A DNA stretch of 64,000 nucleotides from Hoylesella buccalis ATCC 35310 (GTDB taxonomy: Bacteria; Bacteroidota; Bacteroidia; Bacteroidales; Bacteroidaceae). Of the stretch, positions 7,025 through 16,374 are shown in pieces (the first letter of the stretch is position 1; every line of letters begins with the position of its first letter). The notes beneath the pieces were generated by a model. It saw nothing but the letters and a program-made list of their open reading frames with translations. It was not told where the DNA came from and did not search any database. Location: positions 27,332 to 91,331 of the forward strand of contig NZ_ADEG01000087.1 of the NCBI RefSeq assembly GCF_000177075.1, in the 5' to 3' direction. The position numbers and the translations under genes are program-made.

Positions 7025-8191
7025 ATGGTCATAGCATTCATTCCTGTGCTGGGTGGCAGCAAGTCAATCCCCCAGAAGAACATCAAACCTTTTTGCGGAA
7101 AGCCCCTTGTGTGTTGGAGCATCGAGGCTTTGGAGGCCTGCCGCGAGGTGGACAAGGTGATTGTGGCCACCGATTCGGACGAGATAGAAGGGGTAGTGGC
7201 TTCCCGTCCATACCAGAAGACGGAGATTTATCGCCACTCTGCCGAGAATGCCAGCGACACCGCCTCTGCCGAGAGCGTGATGCTGGCGTACATCCATGCT
7301 GCCAATCCGGCACCCGACACATGCTTCATGCTGGTGCAAGCCACGTCGCCCATGACGCAAACGAAACATTTCAGTGAAGCCTTGGCGCTGTACAACACCG
7401 CCCGATACGACTCCATCCTCTCCTGTGTGCGCAATTACAGGTTCTTTTGGAACGCCGATGGCACCAGCATGAACTACGACTACACACACCGCCCGCCCCG
7501 AAATAATTTCGAAGGAACGCTCATGGAGAACGGCGCGCTCTATATAAATAAGGTAGAAAACATCTTATCATCGGGCAACAGGCTAAGTGGTCGCATTGGT
7601 ATCTATGAGATGCCGGCTTATACAGCCATGGAGATTGAAGAGGCAGACGATTGGACGCTAATGGAACATCTTATGCGAAAAAATGTGCTGAACAAGGCGA
7701 TGGACAGCCCAAAGAAATCCGTAAAGCTCTTCTTGTGCGACGTTGACGGCACGCTGACCGATGGCGGCATGTATTATGCGGAAAGCGGTGACGAGCTGAA
7801 GAAGTTCAACACACGCGACGGAATGGGGCTACAACTCTTGCAGGCGCAAGGTGTCAAGGTGGGCATCATCACCTCTGAAAACACCAAGCTGGTAGAGAAC
7901 AGGGCTAAAAAGCTGAAGGTAGATTTTCTCGTTCAGGGCAAGCGACATGGTGGGAAACTTGAGGCGGCTCAGGAAATTTGCGACCAGATGGGCATCACGT
8001 TGTGCGACGTGGCTTACATCGGTGATGACGTCAACTGCCAACAACTGCTGAGTGCCGTTGGTATTTGCGCCTGTCCAGCCGATGCGATGCGCCCTATTCA
8101 GGAAATTCCGGGCATCATCATCATGCAGAAGGCCGGCGGCGAGGGATGCGTGCGTGAGTTTATTGACCAATATTTGCTGGGCAGTCGGTAA
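7025..8191 (+). CDS. acylneuraminate cytidylyltransferase fused to KdsC-like HAD phosphatase
   Basis: Two-domain 388-residue protein. Residues 1-228 form a CMP-sugar synthetase: FIPVLGGSKSIPQKNIKPFCGKP is the CTP-binding start (an R is expected where many have ARGGSK), followed by VATDSDEI and VQATSPM. It would join CMP from CTP to a sialic-acid-like 2-keto sugar. Residues 230-388 form a HAD phosphatase of the KdsC type (LFLCDVDGTLTDG, nucleophile D; IITSENT; KLEAAQEICDQMGI; YIGDDVND-like YIGDDVNC), which would remove the phosphate from the sugar-phosphate precursor. Such fusions combine the last two steps of nine-carbon acid activation. No synthase or epimerase gene lies nearby, so the sugar (Neu5Ac, KDN or related) is undetermined. 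Confidence 0.88.
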   Translation: MVIAFIPVLGGSKSIPQKNIKPFCGKPLVCWSIEALEACREVDKVIVATDSDEIEGVVASRPYQKTEIYRHSAENASDTASAESVMLAYIHAANPAPDTCFMLVQATSPMTQTKHFSEALALYNTARYDSILSCVRNYRFFWNADGTSMNYDYTHRPPRNNFEGTLMENGALYINKVENILSSGNRLSGRIGIYEMPAYTAMEIEEADDWTLMEHLMRKNVLNKAMDSPKKSVKLFLCDVDGTLTDGGMYYAESGDELKKFNTRDGMGLQLLQAQGVKVGIITSENTKLVENRAKKLKVDFLVQGKRHGGKLEAAQEICDQMGITLCDVAYIGDDVNCQQLLSAVGICACPADAMRPIQEIPGIIIMQKAGGEGCVREFIDQYLLGSR

Positions 8192-8212
8192 AATAAAGCC
8201 TTGCAAACCCTC

Positions 8213-8247
8213 ACCAGTCAACAATTGGCACCAATTGTTTTGCTGGT
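8213..8247. promoter_or_regulatory. inverted repeat overlapping the -33 box of the YidE-type transporter gene
   Basis: AACAATTGG-CA-CCAATTGTT (8220-8239) is a perfect 9-bp inverted repeat, extended by ACCAG (8213-8217) and CTGGT (8243-8247). Its right arm overlaps the TTTTG -33 box at 8238-8242. It could be the terminator of the preceding gene or an operator controlling the following promoter. Confidence 0.55.
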
Positions 8248-8269
8248 TCTTTTATTTACAGTACCTTTG
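8238..8269 (+). promoter_or_regulatory. Bacteroidota promoter for the YidE-type transporter
   Basis: TTTTG (8238-8242), 19 nt, TACCTTTG (8262-8269): a textbook -33/-7 pair, predicted to start transcription near 8276. Confidence 0.75.
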
Positions 8270-8342
8270 CCCATCAATAGCAAACCAGTTGATAAGTAGA
8301 TACATAACACTTGTGTTTGATGTATCATAAAAGTTGATAACG

Positions 8343-10004
8343 TTGGATTGGATTAACGCTCTTTTTACAATTCCGTCCCCAGTACAGGCAGTGGTGGTCA
8401 TCTCTCTGATCATCGCTGTTGGCACGGCATTGAGCAAGATCAAGTTCATGGGAGTTTCTCTTGGTGTGTCGTTTGTTTTCTTCATCGGCATCATCGCCGG
8501 AAACATGGGGCTTTCCGTTGATTCAGCGGCTCTCAACTATGCCGAAACCTTTGGTTTGGTCTTGTTCGTATACACGCTTGGATTGTACGTGGGTCCCAAC
8601 TTTTTCGGTGCTTTCCGCCACGAGGGGACCAGCTTTAACCTATGGGGACTGGCCGTCGTCGTCTTGGGAACGGTGCTGGCGGTGGCACTGTGTCCGCTGA
8701 CAGGCATCTCCCTTCCCACGATGGTAGGCTTGTTGTGCGGTGCCACCACCAACACACCGGCACTCGGTGCGGCCCAACAAGCATTGGAACACATGAGCCT
8801 TCCAACCGGCGGTGTGGCCCTGGCTACTGCCGTAACCTATCCGCTGGGTGTCGTAGGCGTTATCCTGGGCATACTCATCATGCGCAAGTTATTTGTCAAG
8901 CCGGCAGATTTGGTGCCAAAATCTCCTGTGGACGAAGACCACACGTTCGTGTGCCAGTTCCTCATTGTCAATCCAGCCATTGAAGGACGAACCATCGGTG
9001 AGCTGGCCATGAGTACGCCTTTGAGGTTCATTATCTCACGCGTTTGGCGACAGGACGAAGTGTTGGTGCCAGGTGCCTCAACGCAACTGCACACGGGCGA
9101 CAACCTCATGGTGGTGACTAACCCTGATGATGTGTCGGGCTTGGAGATTCTTTTCGGCCAAAGAGTAGAACGCGATTGGAACAAAGGGGAGATAGACTGG
9201 AATCAAATCGACCGGAACGTGGAGTCGCGCGTCATCGTATTAACCCGTACGGCCCTCAATGGTAAGCTACTGGGAAGAATCCACTTGCGCGAAAGTTTCG
9301 ACGTCAATGTCAGTCGTGTCACGCGTGGTGATGTCAAACTGCTGGCCACCAAAGACCTCAGGTTGCAGTATGGTGACCGTCTGACGGTTGTTGGTGAGCC
9401 GAAAAAATTAGAGAGTGCCGAGCATTTCTTGGGCAATTCGGTGAAGACACTCAACGAACCAAACGTGGGAAGCATCTTCTTTGGCATGATCTTAGGACTG
9501 GCCTTGGGCGCCATCCCCATCAGTTTCCCCGGGATGGACTCACCCATTCGACTGGGAATTGCCGGCGGTCCCATCATCATGGGCATCCTCGTAGGGGCGT
9601 TGGGGCCACACATGCACTTCATTTCGTACACCACTCGCTCGGCCTCCCTCATGCTTCGCCGGTTGGGATTGGCGATGTATCTGGCCTGTCTGGGGCTTGA
9701 TGCGGGCAAAGATTTCTTCAGTACGGTGTTCCGTCCTGAAGGGTTGCTGTGGGTAGGCATCGGTGCGCTGCTCACCATCGTACCCGTTTTAATCGTGGGT
9801 TGCATTGCCTTGCGAACCAAGAAACTTGACTACGGAACCATTTGCGGCATCCTTTGCGGAGCCATGGCCAACCCAATGGCACTGTCGTATGCCAACGACA
9901 CCATCGAAGGGGATACACCCAGCATCAGCTATGCCACGGTTTACCCAATCGGAATGTTTATTCGGGTTATCATAGCCCAAGTATTAATCATGTTCTTTGT
10001 GTGA
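8343..10004 (+). CDS. YidE/YbjL-type putative transporter with two RCK_C domains
   Basis: 553 residues from the TTG at 8343, which puts M-D-W-I-N at the N-terminus as in Bacteroidota relatives; another TTG at 8334 would add three residues and no ATG is available near the conserved start. Two blocks of about five membrane helices each (residues 1-190 and 375-553, the AspT/YidE duplication) flank a cytoplasmic centre with two TrkA-C/RCK_C domains (about 205-285 and 290-370; FLIVNPAIEGRTIGELAM and RVIVLTRTALNGKLLGRIHL). The family contains the aspartate-alanine exchanger AspT, but the substrate of this branch is unknown. The stop at 10004 is 8 nt before the next gene. Confidence 0.85.
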   Translation: MDWINALFTIPSPVQAVVVISLIIAVGTALSKIKFMGVSLGVSFVFFIGIIAGNMGLSVDSAALNYAETFGLVLFVYTLGLYVGPNFFGAFRHEGTSFNLWGLAVVVLGTVLAVALCPLTGISLPTMVGLLCGATTNTPALGAAQQALEHMSLPTGGVALATAVTYPLGVVGVILGILIMRKLFVKPADLVPKSPVDEDHTFVCQFLIVNPAIEGRTIGELAMSTPLRFIISRVWRQDEVLVPGASTQLHTGDNLMVVTNPDDVSGLEILFGQRVERDWNKGEIDWNQIDRNVESRVIVLTRTALNGKLLGRIHLRESFDVNVSRVTRGDVKLLATKDLRLQYGDRLTVVGEPKKLESAEHFLGNSVKTLNEPNVGSIFFGMILGLALGAIPISFPGMDSPIRLGIAGGPIIMGILVGALGPHMHFISYTTRSASLMLRRLGLAMYLACLGLDAGKDFFSTVFRPEGLLWVGIGALLTIVPVLIVGCIALRTKKLDYGTICGILCGAMANPMALSYANDTIEGDTPSISYATVYPIGMFIRVIIAQVLIMFFV

Positions 10005-10012
10005 CAAAAATA

Positions 10013-11896
10013 ATGAAAACTCGTTTTAAGTATTTCTTTCTTACCTACGTTTTCTTTGTCCTAATCTTTATCATTCAGAAACCTCTGTTCATGCTTTACC
10101 ACCTGTCTTTGTTCAAAGAGGCAACGTGGAAAGATTGGTTTTTGGTGCCTTACCATGGCCTACCGTTGGATTTTTCGTTGGCCGGGTACCTCACCATCAT
10201 CCCCGGATTGTTGTTGATTTGCACCATCTGGTCGCGCAAACGTTTGTGGAGACGACTGGCAAAGGCCTATTTTGCCGTCATTGCCATCGTCCTGTCGGCC
10301 GTCTTTGTCATCGACCTGGGCCTCTATCGGCATTGGGGATTCCGATTAGACGCCACGCCCTTGTTCTATTTCTGCTCCTCTCCGGGGGATGCATTGGCCA
10401 GTGCCAGCGCATGGGAACTTATCGGTGGCATCGTGACTTTGCTGCTGATGACCGTCCTCCTCTATGCCCTGTTTTATTTGTTGCTGAGAGATGACGTGCT
10501 CGAAAAGAAGCTCTTGCCCCTCAACCGACCATTCTTCACCTTCCTTTTCGTGCTGCTTTGGGCGGCCTTGTTCATCCCTATCCGTGGCGGATTCAAGGCA
10601 TCGACCATGAATATCGGCAAAGTATATTTCAGTGAGAACATGCGTTTGAACCACGCCGCGACCAATCCATTGTTCAGTCTGCTGGTTTCATTGATCAAAC
10701 AAGAAAACTTTAAGCAGCAATATCGCTTCATGAAGGATGACGAAGCCAACAAGTTGGTTGCACAGATGTACGACCAGGATGTTGTACATCGGTCATATCA
10801 GGCACCCCAACAATGGATATTGACCACCGCTCGGCCTAACATTCTGTTCGTGGTGATGGAGAGTTTCTCCTCCAAACTCATGGCGTCACTGGGCGGAGAG
10901 CGCAATGTGGCGGTCAATCTGGACCGACTTTCGGCCGAAGGATTGCTGTTCCGCCACTTCTATGCCACGAGTTTTCGAACCGACAGAGGACTTGTTTCAA
11001 TCCTCAGCGGATTCCCCTCGCTGCCCACCAACAGCATCATGAAGATGCCAAAAGTGTCTCAAAGTTTGCCTTCCATTGCCGCAAGTTTACGCAAGGTGGG
11101 CTATACGGCCGATTATTATTATGGTGGCGATGCCGATTTTACCAACATGCGGTCGTATTTGAAGGGAACTGGATTTGAGACGATTGTGTGTGATGAAGAC
11201 TTTCCTGTGTCAGATAGGCTCAGCAAATGGGGAGTACCCGACCACCTGTTGTTCGAGAAGGTGCTCTCGAACTTGCGGCAAAACAAGCATCAAAAGCCGT
11301 GGTTCAAGGTGGTACAGACATTGAGCAGCCACGAACCCTTCGATGTTCCTTACCACCGTTTGAATGACAAAATACTCAATGCGTTTGCTTATACCGACAG
11401 CTGCGTGGGTCACTTCGTGGACGAATTGAAGAAACTGCCGCTGTGGAAGAACACGCTTGTAGTACTGGTTCCCGACCATTTGGGCTGCTACCCCCAGGAC
11501 ATTGACAACCTATCCGTAGAGCGTTATCAAATTCCGCTCATCTTCTTGGGAGGTGCACTCAAAGGGCCTGGCACGGTAGACATCCATGGTTCGCAGACTG
11601 ACATTGCCGCCACGCTGTTAGGGCAGATGGGAATTGCGCATCACGAGTTTACTTATAGCAAGGATATGTTCAATCCGTCATCCCCTCATTTTGCGTTCTT
11701 CACGTTCCCAGATGCCTTTGGTTTAGTGGATGAGGACAATCAGGTGGTCTTCAATAACGAGTCGAAGAAGGTTGTTTTGGACCGGGGTAAGCGGCCTGGA
11801 AAGAATCTCAAGCGAGGGAAAGCCTACCTGCAAAAGATCTATGACACCATCGATCGGTTGTCTACAGAGCCAGTGAAAGAGGGTAACAGGCATTGA
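10013..11896 (+). CDS. LTA synthase-like membrane sulfatase (1)
   Basis: 627 residues from ATG 10013, 8 nt after the transporter gene; a longer frame overlaps the transporter and is not used. Five membrane helices fill roughly residues 1-200. The extracytoplasmic alkaline-phosphatase/sulfatase domain starts near residue 277 (RPNILFVVMESFSS) and continues through the nucleophile region FYATSFRTDRGLVSILSGFPSLP (Thr in SFRTDRG expected as nucleophile), SSHEP and VVLVPDHLG. LtaS-type enzymes transfer phosphoglycerol or phosphoethanolamine groups from lipids to an envelope polymer. Gram-negative Bacteroidota lack classical lipoteichoic acid, so the acceptor is unknown; an envelope glycan or lipid A is plausible. 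Confidence 0.88.
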   Translation: MKTRFKYFFLTYVFFVLIFIIQKPLFMLYHLSLFKEATWKDWFLVPYHGLPLDFSLAGYLTIIPGLLLICTIWSRKRLWRRLAKAYFAVIAIVLSAVFVIDLGLYRHWGFRLDATPLFYFCSSPGDALASASAWELIGGIVTLLLMTVLLYALFYLLLRDDVLEKKLLPLNRPFFTFLFVLLWAALFIPIRGGFKASTMNIGKVYFSENMRLNHAATNPLFSLLVSLIKQENFKQQYRFMKDDEANKLVAQMYDQDVVHRSYQAPQQWILTTARPNILFVVMESFSSKLMASLGGERNVAVNLDRLSAEGLLFRHFYATSFRTDRGLVSILSGFPSLPTNSIMKMPKVSQSLPSIAASLRKVGYTADYYYGGDADFTNMRSYLKGTGFETIVCDEDFPVSDRLSKWGVPDHLLFEKVLSNLRQNKHQKPWFKVVQTLSSHEPFDVPYHRLNDKILNAFAYTDSCVGHFVDELKKLPLWKNTLVVLVPDHLGCYPQDIDNLSVERYQIPLIFLGGALKGPGTVDIHGSQTDIAATLLGQMGIAHHEFTYSKDMFNPSSPHFAFFTFPDAFGLVDEDNQVVFNNESKKVVLDRGKRPGKNLKRGKAYLQKIYDTIDRLSTEPVKEGNRH

Positions 11897-11980
11897 GTTC
11901 GTAGGCAATAGCCTTTCACGTCACCTGCGACATGGGCTGTTTTAGTTGGCAAAAACAAATGGTTTGCTGTCTGAAGCAGC

Positions 11981-13651
11981 CTATTTTACGTTATTAAAGC
12001 AGTCGGGTATGGGGGCTTTCAGCGTCATGTGCTTGCCAGAGGTGGGATGAATAAAGGTGATGGAAGCAGCATGTAGGTAAAGTCTGTCAGCCTGATGGCC
12101 GTAAAGTTCATCGCCCAGGATGGGACAATTCAGCCCCTCTTGATGGGCACAGTGCATGCGCAACTGATGCGTACGGCCTGTCATGGGCGAGAGAGCGAGC
12201 ATCGTTTTCCCCTGATGTACTGACAAAACACGGTAGAAAGTGATGGCCGATTTGCCATGAACGCGGTCTACCATTTGTCTTGGACGGTCGAGTAAGTCGG
12301 GCCGAAGTGGCAGGTTAATAGAACCATCTGTCTGTGTTACCTTGCCATCCAGTACGGCGATGTATTCCTTTTGGATGGTGTGAGCCTTGAATTGGGCTTG
12401 CAAATGGTGGTAAACCTTCATGTTCTTGGCCACGATGAGCAGTCCAGACGTAGCCATGTCCAAACGATGTACGGCATGCAACGGCATGTCTTGAGGCATC
12501 ATTTCCTGCAAGATGGTCAGGACAGAGGGGCGACTTGATCGTCCTGGAACGGAGAGTAATCCGGCTGGTTTGTTCACAACAACCAGGTCATCATCCTCAT
12601 ATACCATTTGAAGCTGCATGGGTTCGGCATCATCTGGATATTCATCGTCCACCTCAAGACCTTGCAACATGAAGCGAAGGATGGGCAGGCATTTGCCTCG
12701 ACAGGCTGGATAACATTCGCCATGGTGCCGTATGGTGGCCTTCGGTGAGGCTCCCCACCAGAACTCTGCCATGGCGATTGGCTTGTAATGGTGCTGATAA
12801 GCGTACTGCAACAGTTTGGGAGCGCAGCACTCTCCCGCCCCCGCCGGCGGAACATGTTGTGGCGTTTCAGCGAAAATGTCCAAGAGATTGCGCTGCTCAC
12901 CCCGTGCGTTGAGCATCACAAAATGAGTAAACAACCACCGTTGCAGTGCGTCTGAACGCTGCTTGCGCTGGTCTTTCAGTCGCCCAATGCGGTCATCATG
13001 CTGCGCCAGCCCGGCTCGTTTGTCCGCCAAAACAGTCGCCCATCGGTGCTTGAGGCGGCGCAGTTCGGCCTTCATGAACTGACTTTCCCGAATGAGTTCG
13101 GCCTCTTTTTCGGCAGAAAGCGAGGATGTTTTCCGCAGATGGTCACGTTTCTGTTTGGCCTCTTTCATGCGGTTTTGAAACGCAGCAAGTGCTTGTTGCG
13201 CCTCTTCTTCCAAGCGTTTGAGTTCTTGTTTCATCGCCAAACAGCCAGCATCCGTTTCCTCTTGCTCTACCAGCGCATTGATATGTGTGATCTGTTCTTC
13301 ATGTTTTTTGAAATAACCTTGCGGCTGTAGGTAATCGAACACGGCGGGAACGAAGCCCGACCAATCGCTCCTGCTCTCGATTTGTCCTGAATAAGCCGCC
13401 AAAAAGCCCAGCTGTTGCTGCTGATTTTCCACGACCAAAACCCCGAACATCTTCCCTTTTGCCACCTCTTCCTGCCACGTTTGCATGCTCTGAATGTATT
13501 CCTGGACGTGCTTCATGGCCATCAAAGCCAAAGGATGGGACTGATAACGAAAGGGATTGTTTAGCCTCAATGGTCGCTCCACGTCCGTGTTCAATGGATG
13601 AAAACACGAGATCGTGAAGGATGAGGAATGCGACTGGGGAAGATTGGGCAT
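11981..13651 (-). CDS. RluA-family RNA pseudouridine synthase with long N-terminal coiled-coil extension
   Basis: 556 residues. The C-terminal third is a RluA catalytic domain that isomerises uridine to pseudouridine in rRNA or tRNA: VYEDDDLVVVNKPAGLLSVPG, then HAVHRLDMATSGLLIVAKN with the catalytic Asp (about residue 395), and MTGRTHQLRMH. The first 340 residues are not shared with classical RluA. They include a charged helical stretch (about 120-230; KRLEEEAQQALAAFQNRMKEAKQ and similar) predicted to be a coiled coil, and a Cys-containing segment (CYPACRGKCLPI) resembling a small metal-binding knot. This long version is found in Bacteroidota. The target uridine is unknown. It is convergent with the preceding gene (84-nt gap, no clear terminator). 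Confidence 0.9.
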   Translation of the reverse strand: MPNLPQSHSSSFTISCFHPLNTDVERPLRLNNPFRYQSHPLALMAMKHVQEYIQSMQTWQEEVAKGKMFGVLVVENQQQQLGFLAAYSGQIESRSDWSGFVPAVFDYLQPQGYFKKHEEQITHINALVEQEETDAGCLAMKQELKRLEEEAQQALAAFQNRMKEAKQKRDHLRKTSSLSAEKEAELIRESQFMKAELRRLKHRWATVLADKRAGLAQHDDRIGRLKDQRKQRSDALQRWLFTHFVMLNARGEQRNLLDIFAETPQHVPPAGAGECCAPKLLQYAYQHHYKPIAMAEFWWGASPKATIRHHGECYPACRGKCLPILRFMLQGLEVDDEYPDDAEPMQLQMVYEDDDLVVVNKPAGLLSVPGRSSRPSVLTILQEMMPQDMPLHAVHRLDMATSGLLIVAKNMKVYHHLQAQFKAHTIQKEYIAVLDGKVTQTDGSINLPLRPDLLDRPRQMVDRVHGKSAITFYRVLSVHQGKTMLALSPMTGRTHQLRMHCAHQEGLNCPILGDELYGHQADRLYLHAASITFIHPTSGKHMTLKAPIPDCFNNVK

Positions 13652-13774
13652 ACTACTTCATTTGAAAACATGTGCTAAGGGGCAAGCATGATACACGCCA
13701 TGCGCCTAATAAAGGGAAGAGAAAAGCAGGCATTCGCCACCCTCTCAACGGCGCACAAGCCTGACCATGGTACG

Positions 13775-14239
13775 CTATTTGAAATAATACAGGAAGGTAG
13801 CAATACCCTCCAAGGCTGGTTTTCGCTGACCTTCAACCTCTATTTTGAAGTCGATTTCGGTCTTGCAGATGCCGCGTAGGTTGCTGATGGCATGCAGCTT
13901 GGTCACCATGCGCACCCTACTTCCGGTAACAACCGCCTGTCCAAAGCGCATTTTGTCCATGCCATAGTTAACCAACATCTTGATGTTGTTCACCTCGATG
14001 ATCTGTGACCAGAGGTAAGGCAACAGTGAAAGCGTCAGATAGCCATGTGCGATGGTGCTCTGATACGGACTCTCTTTCTTGGCACGGTCAGCGTCCACAT
14101 GAATCCATTGATGATCCAATGTCGCGTCAGCAAATAGATTAATACGATCCTGGTCAATCAGCAACCAGTCGGATGCACCCAATTCTTTGCCCTCAAAGGC
14201 TGCAAACTCGTCGTAAGAGTTGACTACTAATTTACTCAT
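13775..14239 (-). CDS. MaoC-like (R)-specific enoyl-CoA hydratase
   Basis: 154 residues, a single hot-dog domain. The hydratase signature is visible as INLFADATLDHQWIHVDADRA, with Asp and His at the positions that bind water in PhaJ/MaoC enzymes, followed by TIAHGYLTLSLLPYL. The family hydrates trans-2-enoyl-CoA to (R)-3-hydroxyacyl-CoA. The gene stands alone and is read toward the RluA gene on the same strand; the 123-nt gap between them shows no terminator. The physiological acyl chain cannot be inferred from context. Confidence 0.88.
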   Translation of the reverse strand: MSKLVVNSYDEFAAFEGKELGASDWLLIDQDRINLFADATLDHQWIHVDADRAKKESPYQSTIAHGYLTLSLLPYLWSQIIEVNNIKMLVNYGMDKMRFGQAVVTGSRVRMVTKLHAISNLRGICKTEIDFKIEVEGQRKPALEGIATFLYYFK

Positions 14240-14431
14240 ACTTGTCTCTTTTGATATTCAATACCTATGGATGCCCTTCATCATACGCCCGCAATCAGGT
14301 GTGAAAGGCTTTATATTGTTCGTTCAGATGACAAAGATAAGCAAACCAAACGACATGCACAAACAATGAAAACGATTGCCGGCAACACGCTGTGCGCCAT
14401 GCTGCTGTGTACCAAAAATATAAGGGCAAAG

Positions 14432-14462
14432 TTGTCATTTCTAAATAATTGGTTTATCTTTG
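14432..14462 (+). promoter_or_regulatory. promoter for the MsbA-like/LTA synthase-like operon
   Basis: TTG (14432-14434), 20 nt, TATCTTTG (14455-14462), about 75 nt before the ATG at 14538. Confidence 0.65.
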
Positions 14463-14537
14463 CAGTGCATAAACTACGTTCCAGCATTCGGAAAGAGAGG
14501 TTGCGGCTTTCTGCTTTCCGCATCATTCTGTTATTAC

Positions 14538-16370
14538 ATGAAAGAATTCATACAGGTTTTGCGACGCTTTGTAGCACCCTACAAGCGTTATTTAGGGTTT
14601 TCTGTACTGTTCAACATCCTGTCTGCGGTATTGAACATTTTCTCTTTCGCAGCCCTCATCCCCATTCTCAACATCCTTTTCAACATTGGACAGGAGCGCG
14701 TAACCACGCTGATGCCATGGCCCTCGTCGATGAATGAACTGCCCGACGTACTGAGCAACAATGCCAATTACTATGTACAGACGATGATTGACCATTACGG
14801 AGCCACCACCACCCTGCTGTTCATCGGCTTGTTTTTGGCCTTCATGACGTTTCTCAAGACAGGTTCTTACTTTCTTGCCTCTGCCAGTGTGATGCCCATC
14901 CGCACGGGTGTGGTGCGCGACATACGCAACCAACTGTACCAAAAGATAACGAGTCTGTCACTTGGCTTCTTCTCTGAAGAGCGCAAAGGCGACATCATCG
15001 CCCGCATGAGTGGTGACGTTCAAGAGATTGAAAACTCCATCATGGCCTCGCTGGACATGCTGTTCAAGAATCCCATCCTCGTCATTGCCTACTTCACCAC
15101 ACTGCTCATCATCTCGTGGGAGCTCACCTTGTTCACCATTCTCTTTGTTCCTCTCTTCGGCTGGTTCATGGGGTTGGTGGGCCGAAAGCTGAAACAAAAC
15201 AGCGTGAAGGCACAAAACTTGTGGAGCGACACCATGAGTCAGGTGGAAGAAACGTTAGGCGGACTGCGCATCATCAAGGCCTTCTCGGCCGAAGAAAAGA
15301 TGAATGCGCGCTTCGACAAGATTAACTCCAACTACCGAGACAGCATCCTCAAGGTCACCATCCGGCAGCAATTGGCCCATCCCATGAGCGAGTTTCTGGG
15401 TACGTTGATGATTGTCATCGTGTTATGGTTTGGTGGTACGCTGGTCTTGAACGAGCAAGTGCTCAGCGGCCCCACGTTCATTTACTACCTCGTGATGCTC
15501 TACAGCATCATCAACCCGTTGAAAGAACTGTCAAAGGCGAGCTATGCCATCATGAAAGGACTGGCATCCATCGAGCGGGTAGACAAGATACTGATGGCTG
15601 AAGTAGCCATTAAAGAGCCTGAAAAACCGATTCACCTCAACAGCTTTGAACATCAAATCGAATTCCGCCATGTATCGTTCAGGTATGCGGAACAATGGGT
15701 GTTGCGCGACATCAATCTGGTGATTCCCAAAGGAAAGACCGTGGCGTTGGTGGGACAGAGCGGCAGTGGCAAGTCAACCTTGGTCGACTTGATTCCACGC
15801 TACTATGACGTACAGGAAGGTGAGGTGCTCATCGACGGCATCAACGTGCGTGACTTGGGCGTACGCAGCTTGCGCCATCTCATCGGAAACGTCAACCAAG
15901 AAGCCATTTTGTTCAACGACACGTTCTTCAACAACATCACCTTCGGCGTTGACCACGCCACGCAAGAAATGGTAGACCAGGCCGCTCGTATCGCCAACGC
16001 TTACGAATTCATTATGGAGTCAGAGGAAGGATTCGACACAAACATCGGAGATCGGGGTAGCAAGTTAAGCGGCGGACAGCGTCAGCGTATCTCCATTGCC
16101 CGCGCCATCCTCAAAAATCCGCCCATTCTGATACTCGATGAGGCCACCAGTGCGCTCGACACCGAGAGCGAACGCTTGGTGCAAGATGCGCTGGAGCGGC
16201 TCATGGACACCCGCACCACGGTGGCCATCGCTCACCGTCTGTCCACCATCAAGCACGCTGACGAAATCTGTGTGCTGCACGAAGGACGCATCGTGGAGCG
16301 AGGTACGCACGAAGAACTGATCGCCAAAGAGGGCTATTACAAAAAACTGCATGACATGCAAGAGGTTTAA
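14538..16370 (+). CDS. MsbA-like ABC exporter (half-transporter)
   Basis: 610 residues from ATG 14538 (MKEFIQVLRRF); an upstream extension overlaps the promoter and is rejected. A six-helix ABC transmembrane domain spans about residues 15-320, then a nucleotide-binding domain with Walker A GQSGSGKST (about 404), signature LSGGQRQRIS, Walker B PILILDEATSALD and the switch AHRLSTIKHAD. As a half-transporter it should dimerise and flip lipids or lipid-linked molecules across the inner membrane; lipid A-core is the usual MsbA substrate. The stop is only 4 nt from the next start, so the two genes are translationally coupled. Confidence 0.93.
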   Translation: MKEFIQVLRRFVAPYKRYLGFSVLFNILSAVLNIFSFAALIPILNILFNIGQERVTTLMPWPSSMNELPDVLSNNANYYVQTMIDHYGATTTLLFIGLFLAFMTFLKTGSYFLASASVMPIRTGVVRDIRNQLYQKITSLSLGFFSEERKGDIIARMSGDVQEIENSIMASLDMLFKNPILVIAYFTTLLIISWELTLFTILFVPLFGWFMGLVGRKLKQNSVKAQNLWSDTMSQVEETLGGLRIIKAFSAEEKMNARFDKINSNYRDSILKVTIRQQLAHPMSEFLGTLMIVIVLWFGGTLVLNEQVLSGPTFIYYLVMLYSIINPLKELSKASYAIMKGLASIERVDKILMAEVAIKEPEKPIHLNSFEHQIEFRHVSFRYAEQWVLRDINLVIPKGKTVALVGQSGSGKSTLVDLIPRYYDVQEGEVLIDGINVRDLGVRSLRHLIGNVNQEAILFNDTFFNNITFGVDHATQEMVDQAARIANAYEFIMESEEGFDTNIGDRGSKLSGGQRQRISIARAILKNPPILILDEATSALDTESERLVQDALERLMDTRTTVAIAHRLSTIKHADEICVLHEGRIVERGTHEELIAKEGYYKKLHDMQEV

Positions 16371-16374
16371 CACA

